Below are positions 52,659 to 62,994 of a DNA stretch of 64,000 bases, one piece after another. The position numbers were made by a program, and so were the translations under genes. Under the pieces are notes generated by a model that ran no database searches, was not told the origin of the DNA, and was given only the letters and a program-made list of their open reading frames with translations. Position 1 is the first letter of the stretch, and every line of letters starts with the position of its first letter. Origin of the DNA: Serinus canaria (taxonomy: Eukaryota > Chordata > Aves > Passeriformes > Fringillidae); the NCBI RefSeq assembly GCF_022539315.1, contig NC_066342.1, positions 17,315,346 to 17,379,345 of the forward strand. The letters run 5' to 3'.

Positions 52659-53903
52659 CTATAGAACATGGTCCACCTCTTCCAACCCTCCTTGTTTCAA
52701 TGCTGCTGCTAAGGCCATGGCATGAATATTAGCCTTCTGTTTCTCCTCCTCCCAAGGCGCCCGAGAGCAGATTTCCACCATCTGTACCAGGGAGGCACCT
52801 GGTCGCAACGTGGCAAGCAATTTTTTACATGTGTCATTTGCATTTTGAGTAGCTATTTCCTTTACCAAGGTTGTTTTTAAATCAGGGTTCATATCAGGAG
52901 CACTGTCAACAGCCTCTCTTATGCGATCAACAAAAGTTAAAAAGGGCTCACTTGCTCCTTGTCTTATCTGCAGATATGGAGGATTAGGTTTCCCCATTTG
53001 TGGCAAAGCATTAAAGGCTTCTAAAGCAGCAGCTTTTCTTTGCGCCAGCACCCGTACTGGTAGTGCTGCTTGTCGCTGAGGGTCTCTGTAGGGGCCAGAC
53101 CCCATTAACATATCATGGGAAGCTACTCTCAAGGGATCCCCTTGGGGCAAATTCACATTATCTAGCTGTCTTTCCTCCAAACGTTCCTGCCACTTTACCA
53201 AGAATAAGGTATACGCAGTGGTTCCTAATAAGGTCTCCATCAGTAGTCGAATATCTGCTGGCACTAATTCCTGATACTTCATAAAGGCAGTCATCTGCCT
53301 GCGGACTGCAGAATTGTTTGCCCCATAGGCCATTACACTCTGTTGTAGCTTCGTTACCCACTGCCATTCCAATGCCCTCCATTCTGGCCCATTCGCAGTG
53401 GCAACTACAGGAGCAGATATAACTGGTTCAAGCACAACTTCCCCTTTCAAGTCAGCCTGAGTAATAAACCCCCGCCACCTTTTATTCATATCAAAGCTAG
53501 TATCCTTGGGGATATATCCTTTTTTCTGTTCTTTTTGATACTTTTCATGTAACAATTCCTGTTTTTCTTCCTCCGTTAAGCCCTCTCCTGCCCCAAATAC
53601 CCTTTTAAGCTCCTTGTGCCCTTCCTCCACCGTCATTCGCCCATGCTTTATTGCCCTTATCACTCCATCCCAACCTCCCCAATCCATTTGTTCTTTCCTA
53701 TCTAATTGGTTTTCAATATTCATTATTCCCTCCTTTACAGCCTGCATTGCCTTTTCATACATCTCTCGCCATCTGCCCTTTTCTCCCCTCTTGTCCAAAT
53801 CCTGCATGGCTATCATAAGATCAGCCATCTGGTGTCGCTGTTTCGCCGGGGTGGTGGGAGAACAAGGGGGGGACTCGGGAACATCGGGCAGGGGGATATC
53901 CAT
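52659..53903 (-). CDS. gag: gag capsid ORF of provirus R
   Basis: This 414-codon ORF has an N-terminal charged, helical stretch (ENQLDRKEQMDWGGWDGV), the CA N-terminal domain (LVPADIRLLMETLLGTTAYT) and an excellent major homology region (IRQGASEPFLTFVDRIREAV). It closes within the CA C-terminal domain (LRPGASLVQMVEICS) and lacks a zinc knuckle. MA lies upstream in another frame, so one indel in the GC-rich Pro region near 53950 split gag. Style is beta/alpharetroviral. Confidence 0.85.
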   Translation of the reverse strand: MDIPLPDVPESPPCSPTTPAKQRHQMADLMIAMQDLDKRGEKGRWREMYEKAMQAVKEGIMNIENQLDRKEQMDWGGWDGVIRAIKHGRMTVEEGHKELKRVFGAGEGLTEEEKQELLHEKYQKEQKKGYIPKDTSFDMNKRWRGFITQADLKGEVVLEPVISAPVVATANGPEWRALEWQWVTKLQQSVMAYGANNSAVRRQMTAFMKYQELVPADIRLLMETLLGTTAYTLFLVKWQERLEERQLDNVNLPQGDPLRVASHDMLMGSGPYRDPQRQAALPVRVLAQRKAAALEAFNALPQMGKPNPPYLQIRQGASEPFLTFVDRIREAVDSAPDMNPDLKTTLVKEIATQNANDTCKKLLATLRPGASLVQMVEICSRAPWEEEKQKANIHAMALAAALKQGGLEEVDHVL

Positions 53904-53946
53904 CGGACTTGGTTCCGCCGCGGGTGCTGGCGGCGCTGAGCCACCT

Positions 53947-54537
53947 TCAGCGGCGCCTGAAGGAGCTGGAAACCCACCTGCATCGCGCCGGGAGGCCGGG
54001 ACGGCCCGGGGGCTCCGGGGGGCCCGGGGGCGGCGGCGCCGTCGGCTTTAGGGGCTCGTCCGGATTCCAAGGGGGAATGATATCATCGAATTCCCCTCTC
54101 CGTCCCACCGGGGCGGCAATTTTTGCCTCGGGCTCACAAGGAGGGACAGAATCAGAAAGCGATTCCCGTTCTGTCAGTCTCTCTGCCTCCTCTCGCCTCT
54201 CAGGCGTCTTTGCTTTGCTTAAAGCGTCCTGTAGTGCAGCCGCAATCTCCGCATCAGCATGCACTTGATCAATCATCAGTTTAATTGTGCGATATGTCCG
54301 AGCAAAATGTTTGCTCCCCTTCTGGCCTGACTGGACACTTTCCCACAGTTCTTGCCCGGTTTTCTGCCATTGTCCTTGGCAAAAGAGCTGTCCTGTGGTT
54401 TCTAGTAATCCTCGGCGGCGGCACCAAAACAAAAAATCTACCAGTTCTTGCCGAGGTATAGAGTGTCTTGTTTTCTTGGCTACACTTAATAGTCCATCTA
54501 TTGTAGCCTTTTCTATCGCTGATACAGCGGACCCCAT
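53947..54537 (-). CDS. gag: gag MA and late-domain ORF of provirus R
   Basis: This 196-codon ORF starts Met-Gly (MGSAVSAIEKAT), fitting a myristoylated MA. A helical, basic domain (RTYRTIKLMIDQVHADAEI) is followed by a Pro-rich segment with LKPTAPPPPGPPEPP, holding a PTAP late motif. The frame ends after RCRWVSSSFRRR, before the capsid ORF in another frame. The start lies about 125 bases after the primer site. Confidence 0.8.
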   Translation of the reverse strand: MGSAVSAIEKATIDGLLSVAKKTRHSIPRQELVDFLFWCRRRGLLETTGQLFCQGQWQKTGQELWESVQSGQKGSKHFARTYRTIKLMIDQVHADAEIAAALQDALSKAKTPERREEAERLTERESLSDSVPPCEPEAKIAAPVGRRGEFDDIIPPWNPDEPLKPTAPPPPGPPEPPGRPGLPARCRWVSSSFRRR

Positions 54538-54661
54538 CCCGAACCAGACCGCAGTCTGCCTGACTCACCAGTCAGCCATGGCCACGAATTTCTGCGTTAA
54601 GTCCTGCCTCTCTCGAGCAGCTGGGATCTCTACCTTCTCTCGTCCGCTTGTCCGTCCTGGG

Positions 54662-54680
54662 ATCACGTCGCTGGTCACCA
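54662..54680 (-). other. Primer binding site, tRNA-Trp-like (provirus R)
   Basis: The minus strand reads TGGTGACCAGCGACGTGAT three bases after the 5' LTR, close to the alpharetroviral tRNA-Trp site TGGTGACCCCGACGTGAT. Confidence 0.85.
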
Positions 54681-54683
54681 GAA

Positions 54684-55048
54684 TGTCACGGCCAGGTAGA
54701 GGGGAGCACACACCGACACGATGTAGAATTCCAAAAAGCTCAGTTTATTGTTTACAAAGCTCGTATTCTTATAATGTTTTCCTCTTCCGTACACGCGATC
54801 ACGCAAAATACAATTGGAGGGTCCGCTTTGTGCACGAGGCATGCACGCGTCCTTATCAATTTCTAATTGGCTAGTTACATCTGCACAGCTTAAGCATTTT
54901 GGTTTTGCCTTGCGGTTTTCAGCATCCTGTTTTACATCTCTTGCTTGCCAGCTTCTTGCTTATCACCTCCTCATACTTAGGTTCAAGGAGAGGATGTTCC
55001 TACAGCTTACTGTAAACCTGTCCCACTGCCCAAGATCGTCCCCCAACA
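54684..55048 (-). mobile_element. LTR R2, 5' LTR of provirus R
   Basis: 365 bp, same ends as R1 (CCCCCAACA at the right). The outer flank is ACCGAG. Confidence 0.93.
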
Positions 55049-55054
55049 ACCGAG

Positions 55055-55560
55055 CATACTGGACCATTTGGATTTGATAGCCTGGCACATCAGATCCACA
55101 AAAGTATAAAGCTTTAATAGATACTGGTGCACAGTGTACACTGATGCCATCAAGGCACAGGAGTGCAGAACCCATCTGGATCTCTGGAATGACAGGGGGA
55201 TGCTAGGAGTTATCTGTAATAGAGGCTGAGGTGAACTTAACAGGGGACAGATGGCAAAAGCATTGTGACTGGCCCAGAGGCCCCTTGTCTCCTTGGCATG
55301 GACTACCTCAGGAGAGAGTACTTCAAGGATCCAAAAGGGTATTGATGGGCTTCTGGTGTAGCTACAGTGAATATAGAGAAGATTAAACAGTTATCCACCC
55401 TGCCAGGTCTCTCAGAAGATCCTTTCATTGTAGGATTGCTGCAGGTTGAAGACCAGCAAGTACCAATTGATACCAGGACAGTGCATTGGCAGCAATATCA
55501 CACCAACTGAGACTCTGTAACTCCCATCCATGAACTAATTTGTTGACTAGAGAGCCAAGG
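55055..55560 (+). pseudogene. pro: ERVL protease and RT start
   Basis: YKALIDTGAQCTLMPS (about 55105-55150) keeps the D-T-G-A of an aspartic protease, and EPIWISGMTGG follows, the flap-like region. The frame breaks several times downstream. From 55420 a linker leads to RT (PIHELICXLESQGVISRTLSPFNS-like, with stops). Confidence 0.7.
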
Positions 55561-56395
55561 AGTAATCAGCAGAACCCTCTCACCCTTTAACAGCCCCATA
55601 TGGCCAGTGTGAAAGTCTAACAGGGAATGGAGGTTGACAGTAGACTATCGAGACCTGAATGAAGTCACACGGCCTCTGAGTGCTGCCATACCAGACATGT
55701 TGGAACTTCAATATGAGCTGGAGTCAAAAGCAGACAAATGGTTTGCCACAATTGGTATCACTAATGCATTTTTCTCAGTCCCTCTGGAGGCAGAGTGCAG
55801 GCCACAATTTGCTTTCACCTGGAGGGGTGTCCAACTGCCCCAGGGGTGGAAACACAGCCTCACCATCTGCCATGGCCTGATCCAGACTGCCCTGGAACAG
55901 GGTGGAGATCCAGAACACTTACAATGTATTGATGATATCATTGTGTGGGGCGATACAGCAGAAGAAGTTTTTGAGAAAGGAAAGAAAATAATCCTAATTC
56001 TTCTGAAAGCTGGTCTTGCCATAAAACAAAGTAAGGTAAAGGGACCTGGACAGGAGATCCAGTTCTTGGGAATAAAATGGCAGGGTGGATGTTGTCATGT
56101 GCCTACAGAAGTGGTTAACAAAATTGCAACTATGTCTCCACCAGCTAACAAGAAGGAAACGTGAGCTTTTCTAGGCCTTGTGGGGTTCTGGAGAATGCAT
56201 ACTCCAGATTATAGCCAGCTTGTGGGCCCCCTTTATCAAGTGACCCAGAAAAAGAACCATTTCAAGGGGGGGCTTGAGCAACAACAGGCCTTTGAGCAGA
56301 TCAAACAGGAAATAGCTTGTGCACTAGCTCTTGGGCCTGTTAGGATAGGATCAGCTGTTCAAAATATACTCTACACTGCATTTGGGGAACAGGGT
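55560..56395 (+). pseudogene. pol: ERVL reverse transcriptase
   Basis: The ORF at 55634-56164 (176 codons) has MTVDYRDLNEVTRPLSAAIP, KWFATIGITNAFFSVPL (LDxxN-type motif reads IGITN, so the catalytic Asp is lost), LPQGWKHS and LQCIDDIIVWG, where the usual Tyr of YxDD is Cys. The next ORF continues the thumb/connection (GFWRMHTPDYSQLVGPLYQ). Sequence stops matching at LTR S. Several changed active-site residues show it is long inactive. Confidence 0.8.
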
Positions 56396-57244
56396 CTTGT
56401 GGCAATCACATATCCTCTGAACAGAGAGAGAGACATAGCTGTCCCAGGATTTTCCTGGGAAGCTGTGAGAAAGCTCAGAGAAAAGAATGAGAAACAATTC
56501 TTATCTCCACTTGCTGCACCTGTTGTTGTGCACATGTGAAATGTGTTATGGAGATTTGTTTACCAAAGGGTGATTTTTTAATTGGACTCTGGTGATGGTG
56601 TTTTGGATTCATTGAACAATTGGATCCATGTGTGTATTGTGACTGTCTGGTGTTTTGTGGAGGCAAACAAAACTGCACAACTTTTTGAAAGTTGTAAAGC
56701 CAGTATGTTTATTACAGTGCTGGACGTATGTGGAGATTACTCTCCTTAAAAGACATGTGCACCTCTGGGAACTCCAGATCCTTTTTTATTCCCCTCTTAA
56801 ATACATATGCATGCAATTTCACAATAGGTTAATCCATATTCATTTTTACAAATTTCCTGTGACATTTGCCGCTAACTCTTCTTTATCAGAAAGAATTCCT
56901 AGGTCAGGTTGACCTGCTCTCACAGCAGTCTCTGTCTCTCTCTGTCTCCCCCCTCTTATCTCTGTCCATCAGCTGAAGCAGTTTCTCTGAGCAGAGGCTT
57001 TTTATGAGAACAGGCAGTCAGACTAAACAGCTATGCTTTCAAACTACAGACTTAACTCAAAGATGTACATTTCACCTAAATCAAAATGGATTACTACTCT
57101 GGAAAATTTCCACTCTGTCTCACTGGCAAGGGTGATGGGTTTTTCTGAATAGTATAGTATAATATGGTACAATAAAGCGATTGATCAGCCTTCTGCAATC
57201 ATGGAGTCAATGCTCATTATTCCCCAGCGGGGACCGCTGCTACA
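56396..57244 (+). mobile_element. LTR S, plus strand, split by LTR M2
   Basis: It begins near TGTGGCAATCACATATCC and includes CCTCTGAACAGAGAGAG and TTGAATTGG-like blocks of a passerine ERVK-type LTR. It resumes after M2 with AGTATAGTATAATATGG and GTACAATAAAGCG (57168-57180) and ends near CTGCTACA. Flanks AGGGTC (about 56389-56394) and AGGGTG (about 57247-57252) suggest a 6-bp duplication with one mismatch; the ends are uncertain by a few bases. Confidence 0.65.
56644..57122 (-). mobile_element. LTR M2 nested in LTR S
   Basis: The reverse complement matches LTR M1 without its nested C4 (479 bp; ends TGTCTGGTGTTTTGTGG and CTCTGTCTCA on plus). Shared blocks include TTTTGAAAGTTGTAAAG and AAATCAAAATGGAT. 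The flanking duplication is unclear. Confidence 0.85.
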
Positions 57245-57654
57245 ATAGGGTGTGTCCTGGAGCCTCTGGCAAAGGACCTCAGGAGAAACCGGAGGTCGAC
57301 CATTAGTGTTTTGGAGCCGGAGTTATCAAGGATCAAAAGCCTACTGTACTCCAACTGAAAAAGAGATATTAGCAGCCTGTGAGGGGGTTTGAGCCGCCTC
57401 AGAAGTTGTTGGGACAGAAGTGTGTCTCCTCTTAGCACCGTGATTGCCTGTGCTACACTGGATGTTCAAAGGAAACATTCCCTCAATGCATCATGCAACC
57501 AGTACACGGAGGAGGTGGGTAGCACTGATTACACAACAAGCCCAAATGGGAAAACCCAATTTCCCAGGAATCCTATAAGAGATTGCAGACTGGCCAGAAG
57601 TCAGAGATTTTTGAGCATTGATACCAAATGGGTAATTAAATTTTTACTGAGCCT
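57245..57654 (+). pseudogene. pol: ERVL RNase H/connection remnant
   Basis: Frames carry PTVLQLKKRY-type sequence in one frame and PTEKEILAACEG in another near 57340-57390, in keeping with the ERVL connection between RT and RNase H. The rest, to about 57610, is degraded. No catalytic RNase H motif is readable. Confidence 0.5.
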
Positions 57655-57975
57655 GTGAACTTTTAGCTGAGAAACAATGCATGCAAACACTGCTTTTCCA
57701 GCCAGGAAGGTTGGAAGATAAGAAGACACCTGGCTCAAGAATGCAGTAATAGACAAAACAAGGGCTGAATCTGGGAACTTGAGGTGGGAGTTATGGTAAT
57801 GGGTAAACTGTAATATGCATGTAGCAACTGTATATAAGCAACACACTTGTAGAATCATGTGTCTGTGTAAGGTTAGGATTTATTCCCCATGTGACCTCAG
57901 ACCTGAATAAATGATGCTCTCTTTAACACCACATTAATGTTAAGGAGTCTTATTCCGATATTTTGGAAGATTTGG
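57655..57975 (+). mobile_element. LTR T, plus strand
   Basis: A TATA box in GTATATAAGCAAC (57830-57842) and AATAAATGATGC (57906-57917) mark an LTR-like block between two ERVL pol pieces. Boundaries (TGTGAAC near 57655, TTTTGG near 57965) and duplication are not fixed. Confidence 0.5.
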
Positions 57976-58452
57976 TGACAGCATTGGCTGAGAAGGTGAT
58001 TTATACCCAAAAAGCATCACCATATAACAAGTTACCACAAAACAAAAGAGGCTATGCTTAATTTACTGATAGATCCAGAAGTGTCATAGGAAGACATCAG
58101 AGGTGGAAAGCTGCTATCTAGGAAGGGATGCAACATACAGATGGGCTCGTGATTGAGGGGTATACCTGACCATGGAGGCCATCCCACAGATCATTCATGA
58201 ATGTGAAACATGCTGCCATCAAGTGAGCCACACAAGTGAAATCTCCTTGGAAGAGAGGGCAGTGGCTGAGTTTCTGATATGGTGAGGCCTGGCAAACTGA
58301 CTATATTGGACCACTGCCATAAACACGCCAAGGCAAATACTACATCCTCACCATGGTAGAGGCAACAACTGTCTGGCTGGAGACATACCCAGTAAAACAT
58401 GCCACTGCTTGAAACACCTTCTCAGGCCATGAGAGGCACATTTTGTGGCCAC
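57976..58452 (+). pseudogene. pol: ERVL RNase H end and integrase N-terminal part
   Basis: YNKLPQNKRGYA and HQRWKAAI precede integrase sequence: IHECETCCHQ-like zinc-binding region near 58190, then GKYYILTMVEATTVWLETYP (58335-58395), the start of the catalytic core. Stops interrupt it. LTR U cuts the core after this point. Confidence 0.65.
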
Positions 58453-59133
58453 ACTGAGTCAAGGGGTCAGCTGGAAATGTATTTAGGATAATTGAAAACT
58501 GTAGATGAGTCAAGGGGCCAGCTGGGAATATAATTAGGATAGTAGAAGATTGCATATTTTAGTTGAGATTTTTAAATTAGTTAAGAAGCTAAGTTAGTAA
58601 TATAGGTGGCAAGAATTAAGTACCTTAGTTAAAGAGTAACAAATATGTTAAGAAAGAGAAGCTAGGAGTGACAGGGATAAATGTAGCAATTGTGAAGGAG
58701 AAGAGACCATAGAAATACCTTGCCTTAAGAATAATCAAAGTTAGGAGAGGCTTGAACCGTGACCAGCAGATCAAAAAGTCCTGCCAACTGGCCATGGGTG
58801 AAGAGTTCACCATGAGGAAGATGGCTTTCTTCGTCCCATATGCCCACTCCCTTATTTCAAAATCCCACCAACCCAATTAAGGGAGTACAATTGAGCAGCT
58901 GTAATGGATATTCAGCTGATTATAATATGAAGTGGGCAGGTAATGATTATGTGTTATGCGTCCTTAGAAACCACTTAGATATGTAAAACCTATTCTGTAT
59001 AAATATAGGGCAGGACTCTGCAACTTCTTGCACATGTATTTAGAAATGATTCCACATGTGTCCAGCGAGCTGCAATAAATATCCTTCTTTTCAACTTTTA
59101 TTAGTTGAAGAGTCATCTGTCTGTGCATGAACA
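58453..59133 (+). mobile_element. LTR U, plus strand
   Basis: TATAAATATAGGG (58998-59010) and GCAATAAATATCC (59072-59084) are promoter and polyadenylation signals. A 51-base direct repeat opens the element (TGAGTCAAGGGGTCAGCTGG and TGAGTCAAGGGGCCAGCTGG). It splits the integrase core, which resumes at CCAGAGAGAATTGAATC. Exact ends are uncertain. Confidence 0.6.
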
Positions 59134-59318
59134 TCGTACCCCAGAGAGAATTGAATCAGACAATGGGACTCATTTTCAGAACAATCTCATAAACTCTTAG
59201 GCAAAGAAACATGACATTGAGTGGATATATCACATCCTTTATCTTCCACAAGCCTCTGGGAAGATTGAAAGGTATAATGGACTGTTGAAGATTATGTTAG
59301 GAGCGATAGGTATGGAAC
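59134..59318 (+). pseudogene. pol: ERVL integrase core, last piece
   Basis: PERIESDNGTHFQNNLI holds the second catalytic Asp in the D-N-G context, and ASGKIERYNGLLK holds the catalytic Glu. A stop lies between them. Sequence then passes into LTR V. Confidence 0.75.
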
Positions 59319-59492
59319 AAACCATGTGGTCACACCCACACAATGCTAAAAACTCCACCCCCTTTCTCTGTCACCAGGACATGGGGGAAGGAGTCTGTCC
59401 CCACATTTGGTGTTTTAAAACCAGCTTCTCCTCTTGGCATGGACAAGCGTTGCTTCATCTGCGGATCTGCGGATACCCTCGTCTGAAATTTG

Positions 59493-59535
<43 letters not shown>

Positions 59536-59767
59536 CTGGCCACATTCACACCCCATCACCTCAGTTTGTCTCTTGCTTTGCAGCTGGGTTATCTCACTCC
59601 ATAAGATTTGGATGGAAGAGGAACTGCTGGAGTCCCACAACCAATGAGACCAGCCCCTCAGGCATAGACAGAAGTCTCTGTGCTAAGGAAGTAGGCAGAG
59701 CTGCTCACTCAGGCTCTTTCAGGATGAGAATAAACACCTTGTCTGTCTCCAGTTCTTGCTTTTACAG
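59319..59767 (+). mobile_element. LTR V, plus strand
   Basis: It starts near TGTGGTCACACCCACAC and carries GAGAATAAACACC (59728-59740), ending near CTTTTACA. A (TA)n tract expanded within it. No duplication was found, so the ends are tentative. Confidence 0.5.
59496..59533 (+). repeat. (TA)n microsatellite
   Basis: A pure run of TA of 38 bases inside LTR V. Confidence 0.97.
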
Positions 59768-60239
59768 TAGGTCTCTTATTTAGGTTTTTAAAGGAGGTCT
59801 ATTAGCTTTCAACTCAACTGCAGCCCAGCAAGAATAATGATGTCTTTGATTCTGGCAGGATGATTGTTGACCCAACTATTTTAAGGGTTTCTTTTCCTGC
59901 AGGAGTCTCTGATAAAGCATTTAAGCACTTGATGACCACAGTGGCATTTTCTAGGTCACTTGCTGAGGGCACCACTATGTCTTCATCCTGGAAGATATTC
60001 CCATCATCCCATCTATGCCAGAAGAACTTGAGGAAGAAGAAAGGGACTCTTTTCTGCTTTAGTTTATTTTGTCACTACCTATCTGTATGTATAACGGAGC
60101 TTTCCATGCAGGGGATGTAAAATTTGAGTAGAATATAGTACGTCAAATTTTGCCTTCAGCAAATAGCCCCTCTGAAGCAGCAGGTTCTCATCATTGCTAA
60201 GTCTCTTGCTATTTTCCTGAGACAAAACATTTGAGGTTG
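59768..60239. other. Unassigned sequence
   Basis: No repeat match within the window. An 86-codon plus ORF (59860-60120) has a plausible composition but no recognised motif and no splice-site support that I can defend. Confidence 0.25.
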
Positions 60240-60855
60240 TGTGAAATATGCCAATCACTTGTTTTAAAATTTTAAAAGTTTAATAGTAATAAAATAGTTA
60301 TAAAAATAGTAATACAATTAGAGCAATAAGAATTTGGACAAGCAGAGTTAGGACAATAAAGGACAATAAAAGCAAAAGAATATGAACTTTCGGATGCTTT
60401 CCAAAAAAAAGCAGGGCTCGCTAACAAACTATTAACTCTTAAAAGCAATAGCCTGTTGCATATTCATATATCTCATACATGATGCATAAATTCTTTTCAA
60501 ACAAAGGGTGTTCTCTGGTTATTGTCAACTTCTCCTCCTTAATCCTGTTGGCACCTCAAAGATGAAAAGGAGGTAGAAAGTTTGTCTTTTCTGATAATGA
60601 GGCACTATTTCTTTTCTTGGAGCTTGTTGCTGTTATCTCTGTGTGAAGAATTTCTTGATTATCTCATCTTTTTCTTGAGCTAGTTAAAGAGTATCTTACA
60701 TAGCATAGTTTCTGTTTTTACATTATATTATAATGTAAAACTATATTTAACACACTACTTAAAAAAATTAATACAGCATAACTTTCTAACATAACACATA
60801 AAATATTAATTTTAATATTTGCGAAAAGCCAATCATATAATATGCATTTTTCACC
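60240..60855 (-). mobile_element. Solo LTR A3
   Basis: The reverse complement matches A2 over its length. Plus-strand ends are TGTGAAATATGCC and CATTTTTCACC. GTTG (60236-60239 and 60856-60859) is a 4-base match of the target duplication. The outer TG of the LTR start has mutated. Confidence 0.85.
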
Positions 60856-62994
60856 GTTGGAGCATTTCCCATTGGCAGAGATCCACCAGTTCCCACTGAA
60901 TTAGGAAAGAACTTAATGAGGCTCTTAACATCTTTCCAGAGATGCTCAGTGCTTCCCCAGAAGCAGCCCTGGGAGGATTCTGAGTCAGGATACAGTCCTT
61001 CCTGCACAGGTTCCAGCACCTTGTGGACTCTGTGCTTGGCAGCATAAGGAGCCAGGCAAGCTTGCCTCAATTCTCACTGCTAAGGTGATGCAGGAACTCC
61101 CCTGACACCTCACTGCCTCTCTGCATACACACTTTTAATAAAGAGCAATTTTAATTTCCCAAGCACTGAATCATCTTGTGTTATTACGTGGCATATGGTA
61201 CCCAGAACAGTAGCCACAGCATCTTTTCCTTGAAAGAAGGACATTTGTGTTCTCTCCTACAATAGGATTAAGCCAAAAGCAGGGATAAAAGGACCAGGTC
61301 AAGACATGCAGCTTGTAGGGGTTGAAGCACCAGGCTGAGGGGAATAAGGTTGTACCTGCATGGGAACAGGACCAGCATCTCTGCTGTGCTGTTTGAACCT
61401 GGAGCTGTGCCAGATCCTTGAGAAAAATCCCCGGTTACCATAAAGCTGCACTTTCTTTGTGCTTGGACACATTAATAATGAATGGAATGCTGTGACCAGG
61501 GTGGCCATGGAGCTTGGAACCCATGTGAGGGAGGGAGTGCAGGGGTGAGATGGCAGTGATGGCCCCTTTTCCCAAATCCCAGGCTGATGCTGCCCAGCAC
61601 CCATCCCTGGGTTTACCTTTAGTCACCCTACTGTTATTCCTGTCCAAATTCCACCTCCACCTACTAAAGGAATGAATCCAACTTCCTCACACACTCCCAC
61701 AGACACCATGCTCTGCTGGATGGTTCATTACCCAAAAAGCTCAGGCTGGAAGTTGTGTGCCCTGATCCAGCACCTATTTTGGCTCCTAAACCAGAGCCCC
61801 CAGCTCCCAGCCTTGCCACCTTCCTGCTTCCAGCAAGGATGGAGGGAAGCTCATAGTGGCATTTTGTCATGTCACCAGGCCAAGGATGCCTTGAGCAGGT
61901 TGGGGCAGGACCAGGATGCACAGAGAGGTCCCACTATGTGGGGCCAGAACCTGTTGTACCCACCCAGAAGCTGGATTTACACATTTCAGTGTGTTGACGC
62001 CATTAATATTATGGGCCAGTATTCTCCAAAGAGGGCTATTTGCTTTAAATAGCTAGATGAGATGAATTGTTATCAGGTTAAAGCTGACAATACCAGTTGC
62101 ACTGGCATTTCAAGAAATTATAATTAATGCAAGAGCAGATCCTGTCTTTTTTTCCCTAACCTTGCTCCTATATACCAGGAGCATCCCTGGGAAATCCTGG
62201 GCCTGGGGGGTCTCCACTGAGAGGCTTGGGGGCTAGAGGGAATGGGAGGGGGCTGCATGAGATGTGCCACAAAAGAGGGATGAAGGCAGAGGTGTTTTGT
62301 GCCCTAGTGAGCCCTGCATGGCAGCTCAACTTTCATTGAAGCAATGCTATTTGTGCTTGGAATAATAATTAAACCATAATGTGATCATAGATAAAAATAT
62401 GAAAATCCAGGCAGTTCCCCTTTGCTTAAAATACAACAAAATAAAAAATCTGGAGCTAAATTAACAATGTATTCTCCTAATTATAGCCATGCTCCTGTGC
62501 ATATTGGGTTGCCATGGAAACTTGCCCAGCAAACTGATATGGCCCTGGGCGCAGCAGGGAGAGAGATCTTTTGAATCTGATTTTGCTGTCAGAGTAAAAT
62601 TAAGGTTTATTCTGAGGCCAGTTCTTCTGGTGAATTTATGGCTGTGGTTCTTCTGTTGATGTTCATTAACATGATCCATTTATCCGGATTACTGTTACAG
62701 CAGAACTAGACAGAAAGCAACAAAGAATCCATGGTCAGAAATAAAGTTAACCTCTTGAATATTGCCCAAGAAATAAGAAAAAGGGAATGATTTTTGGGTC
62801 AGTGTTTTTGAGAGCCTGGTGGGGTAAAAGAAAAAGAGGTTTAAATCCCTTGTAGGAACATTTGAGCAGGTCTGAAGGGGCTAAATGGATCCAGTTAGCT
62901 AGAAAGGTGTTTAAAAGGTGGCTGATTTCTTTTTCTTTACATTTCTCAACTCAGAGTTGTGTGTATTTATATGGAAGCACTTTGATTATATGCT
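60856..62994. other. Mostly unassigned, possibly single-copy DNA
   Basis: An AATAAAGAGC at about 61136 and U5-like sequence to 61200 hint at an LTR fragment. The remaining 1.8 kb shows no ERV, CR1 or gene signature I recognise and has short ORFs only. It is the largest stretch of the window without an identified mobile element. Confidence 0.3.

Larger units (their letters stand above)
51654..55048 (-). mobile_element. Complete short provirus R
   Basis: Two 365-bp LTRs (51654-52018 and 54684-55048) differ at about nine positions. Flanks carry a perfect 6-bp duplication ACCGAG (51648-51653 and 55049-55054). A tRNA-Trp-like primer site and a polypurine tract orient it to the minus strand. The interior (2665 bp) holds gag MA (54537-53947), a 414-codon capsid ORF (53903-52659) and a 220-codon env TM ORF (52632-51970). 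NC, pro, pol and SU are all missing. It sits between gag and protease of the ERVL skeleton. Confidence 0.93.
39434..59318 (+). mobile_element. ERVL-type provirus skeleton, plus strand
   Basis: The parts in order are 5' LTR (39434-39662 and 42012-42583), primer site (42584-42602), leader/gag (48772-49515 and 50566-51647), protease (55055-55340), RT (55560-56395), RNase H (57245-57654) and integrase (57976-58452, 59134-59318). They are collinear and separated only by later insertions: B1 with K1 and A2, O, provirus P, B4, provirus R, S with M2, T, U. Proviruses P and R have exact duplications of skeleton sequence. No 3' LTR is seen; LTR V follows the last integrase piece. Confidence 0.8.

Noticed and set aside
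59860..60120. Host coding exon
   Set aside because: No motif and no convincing paired splice sites; the ORF length is expected by chance.
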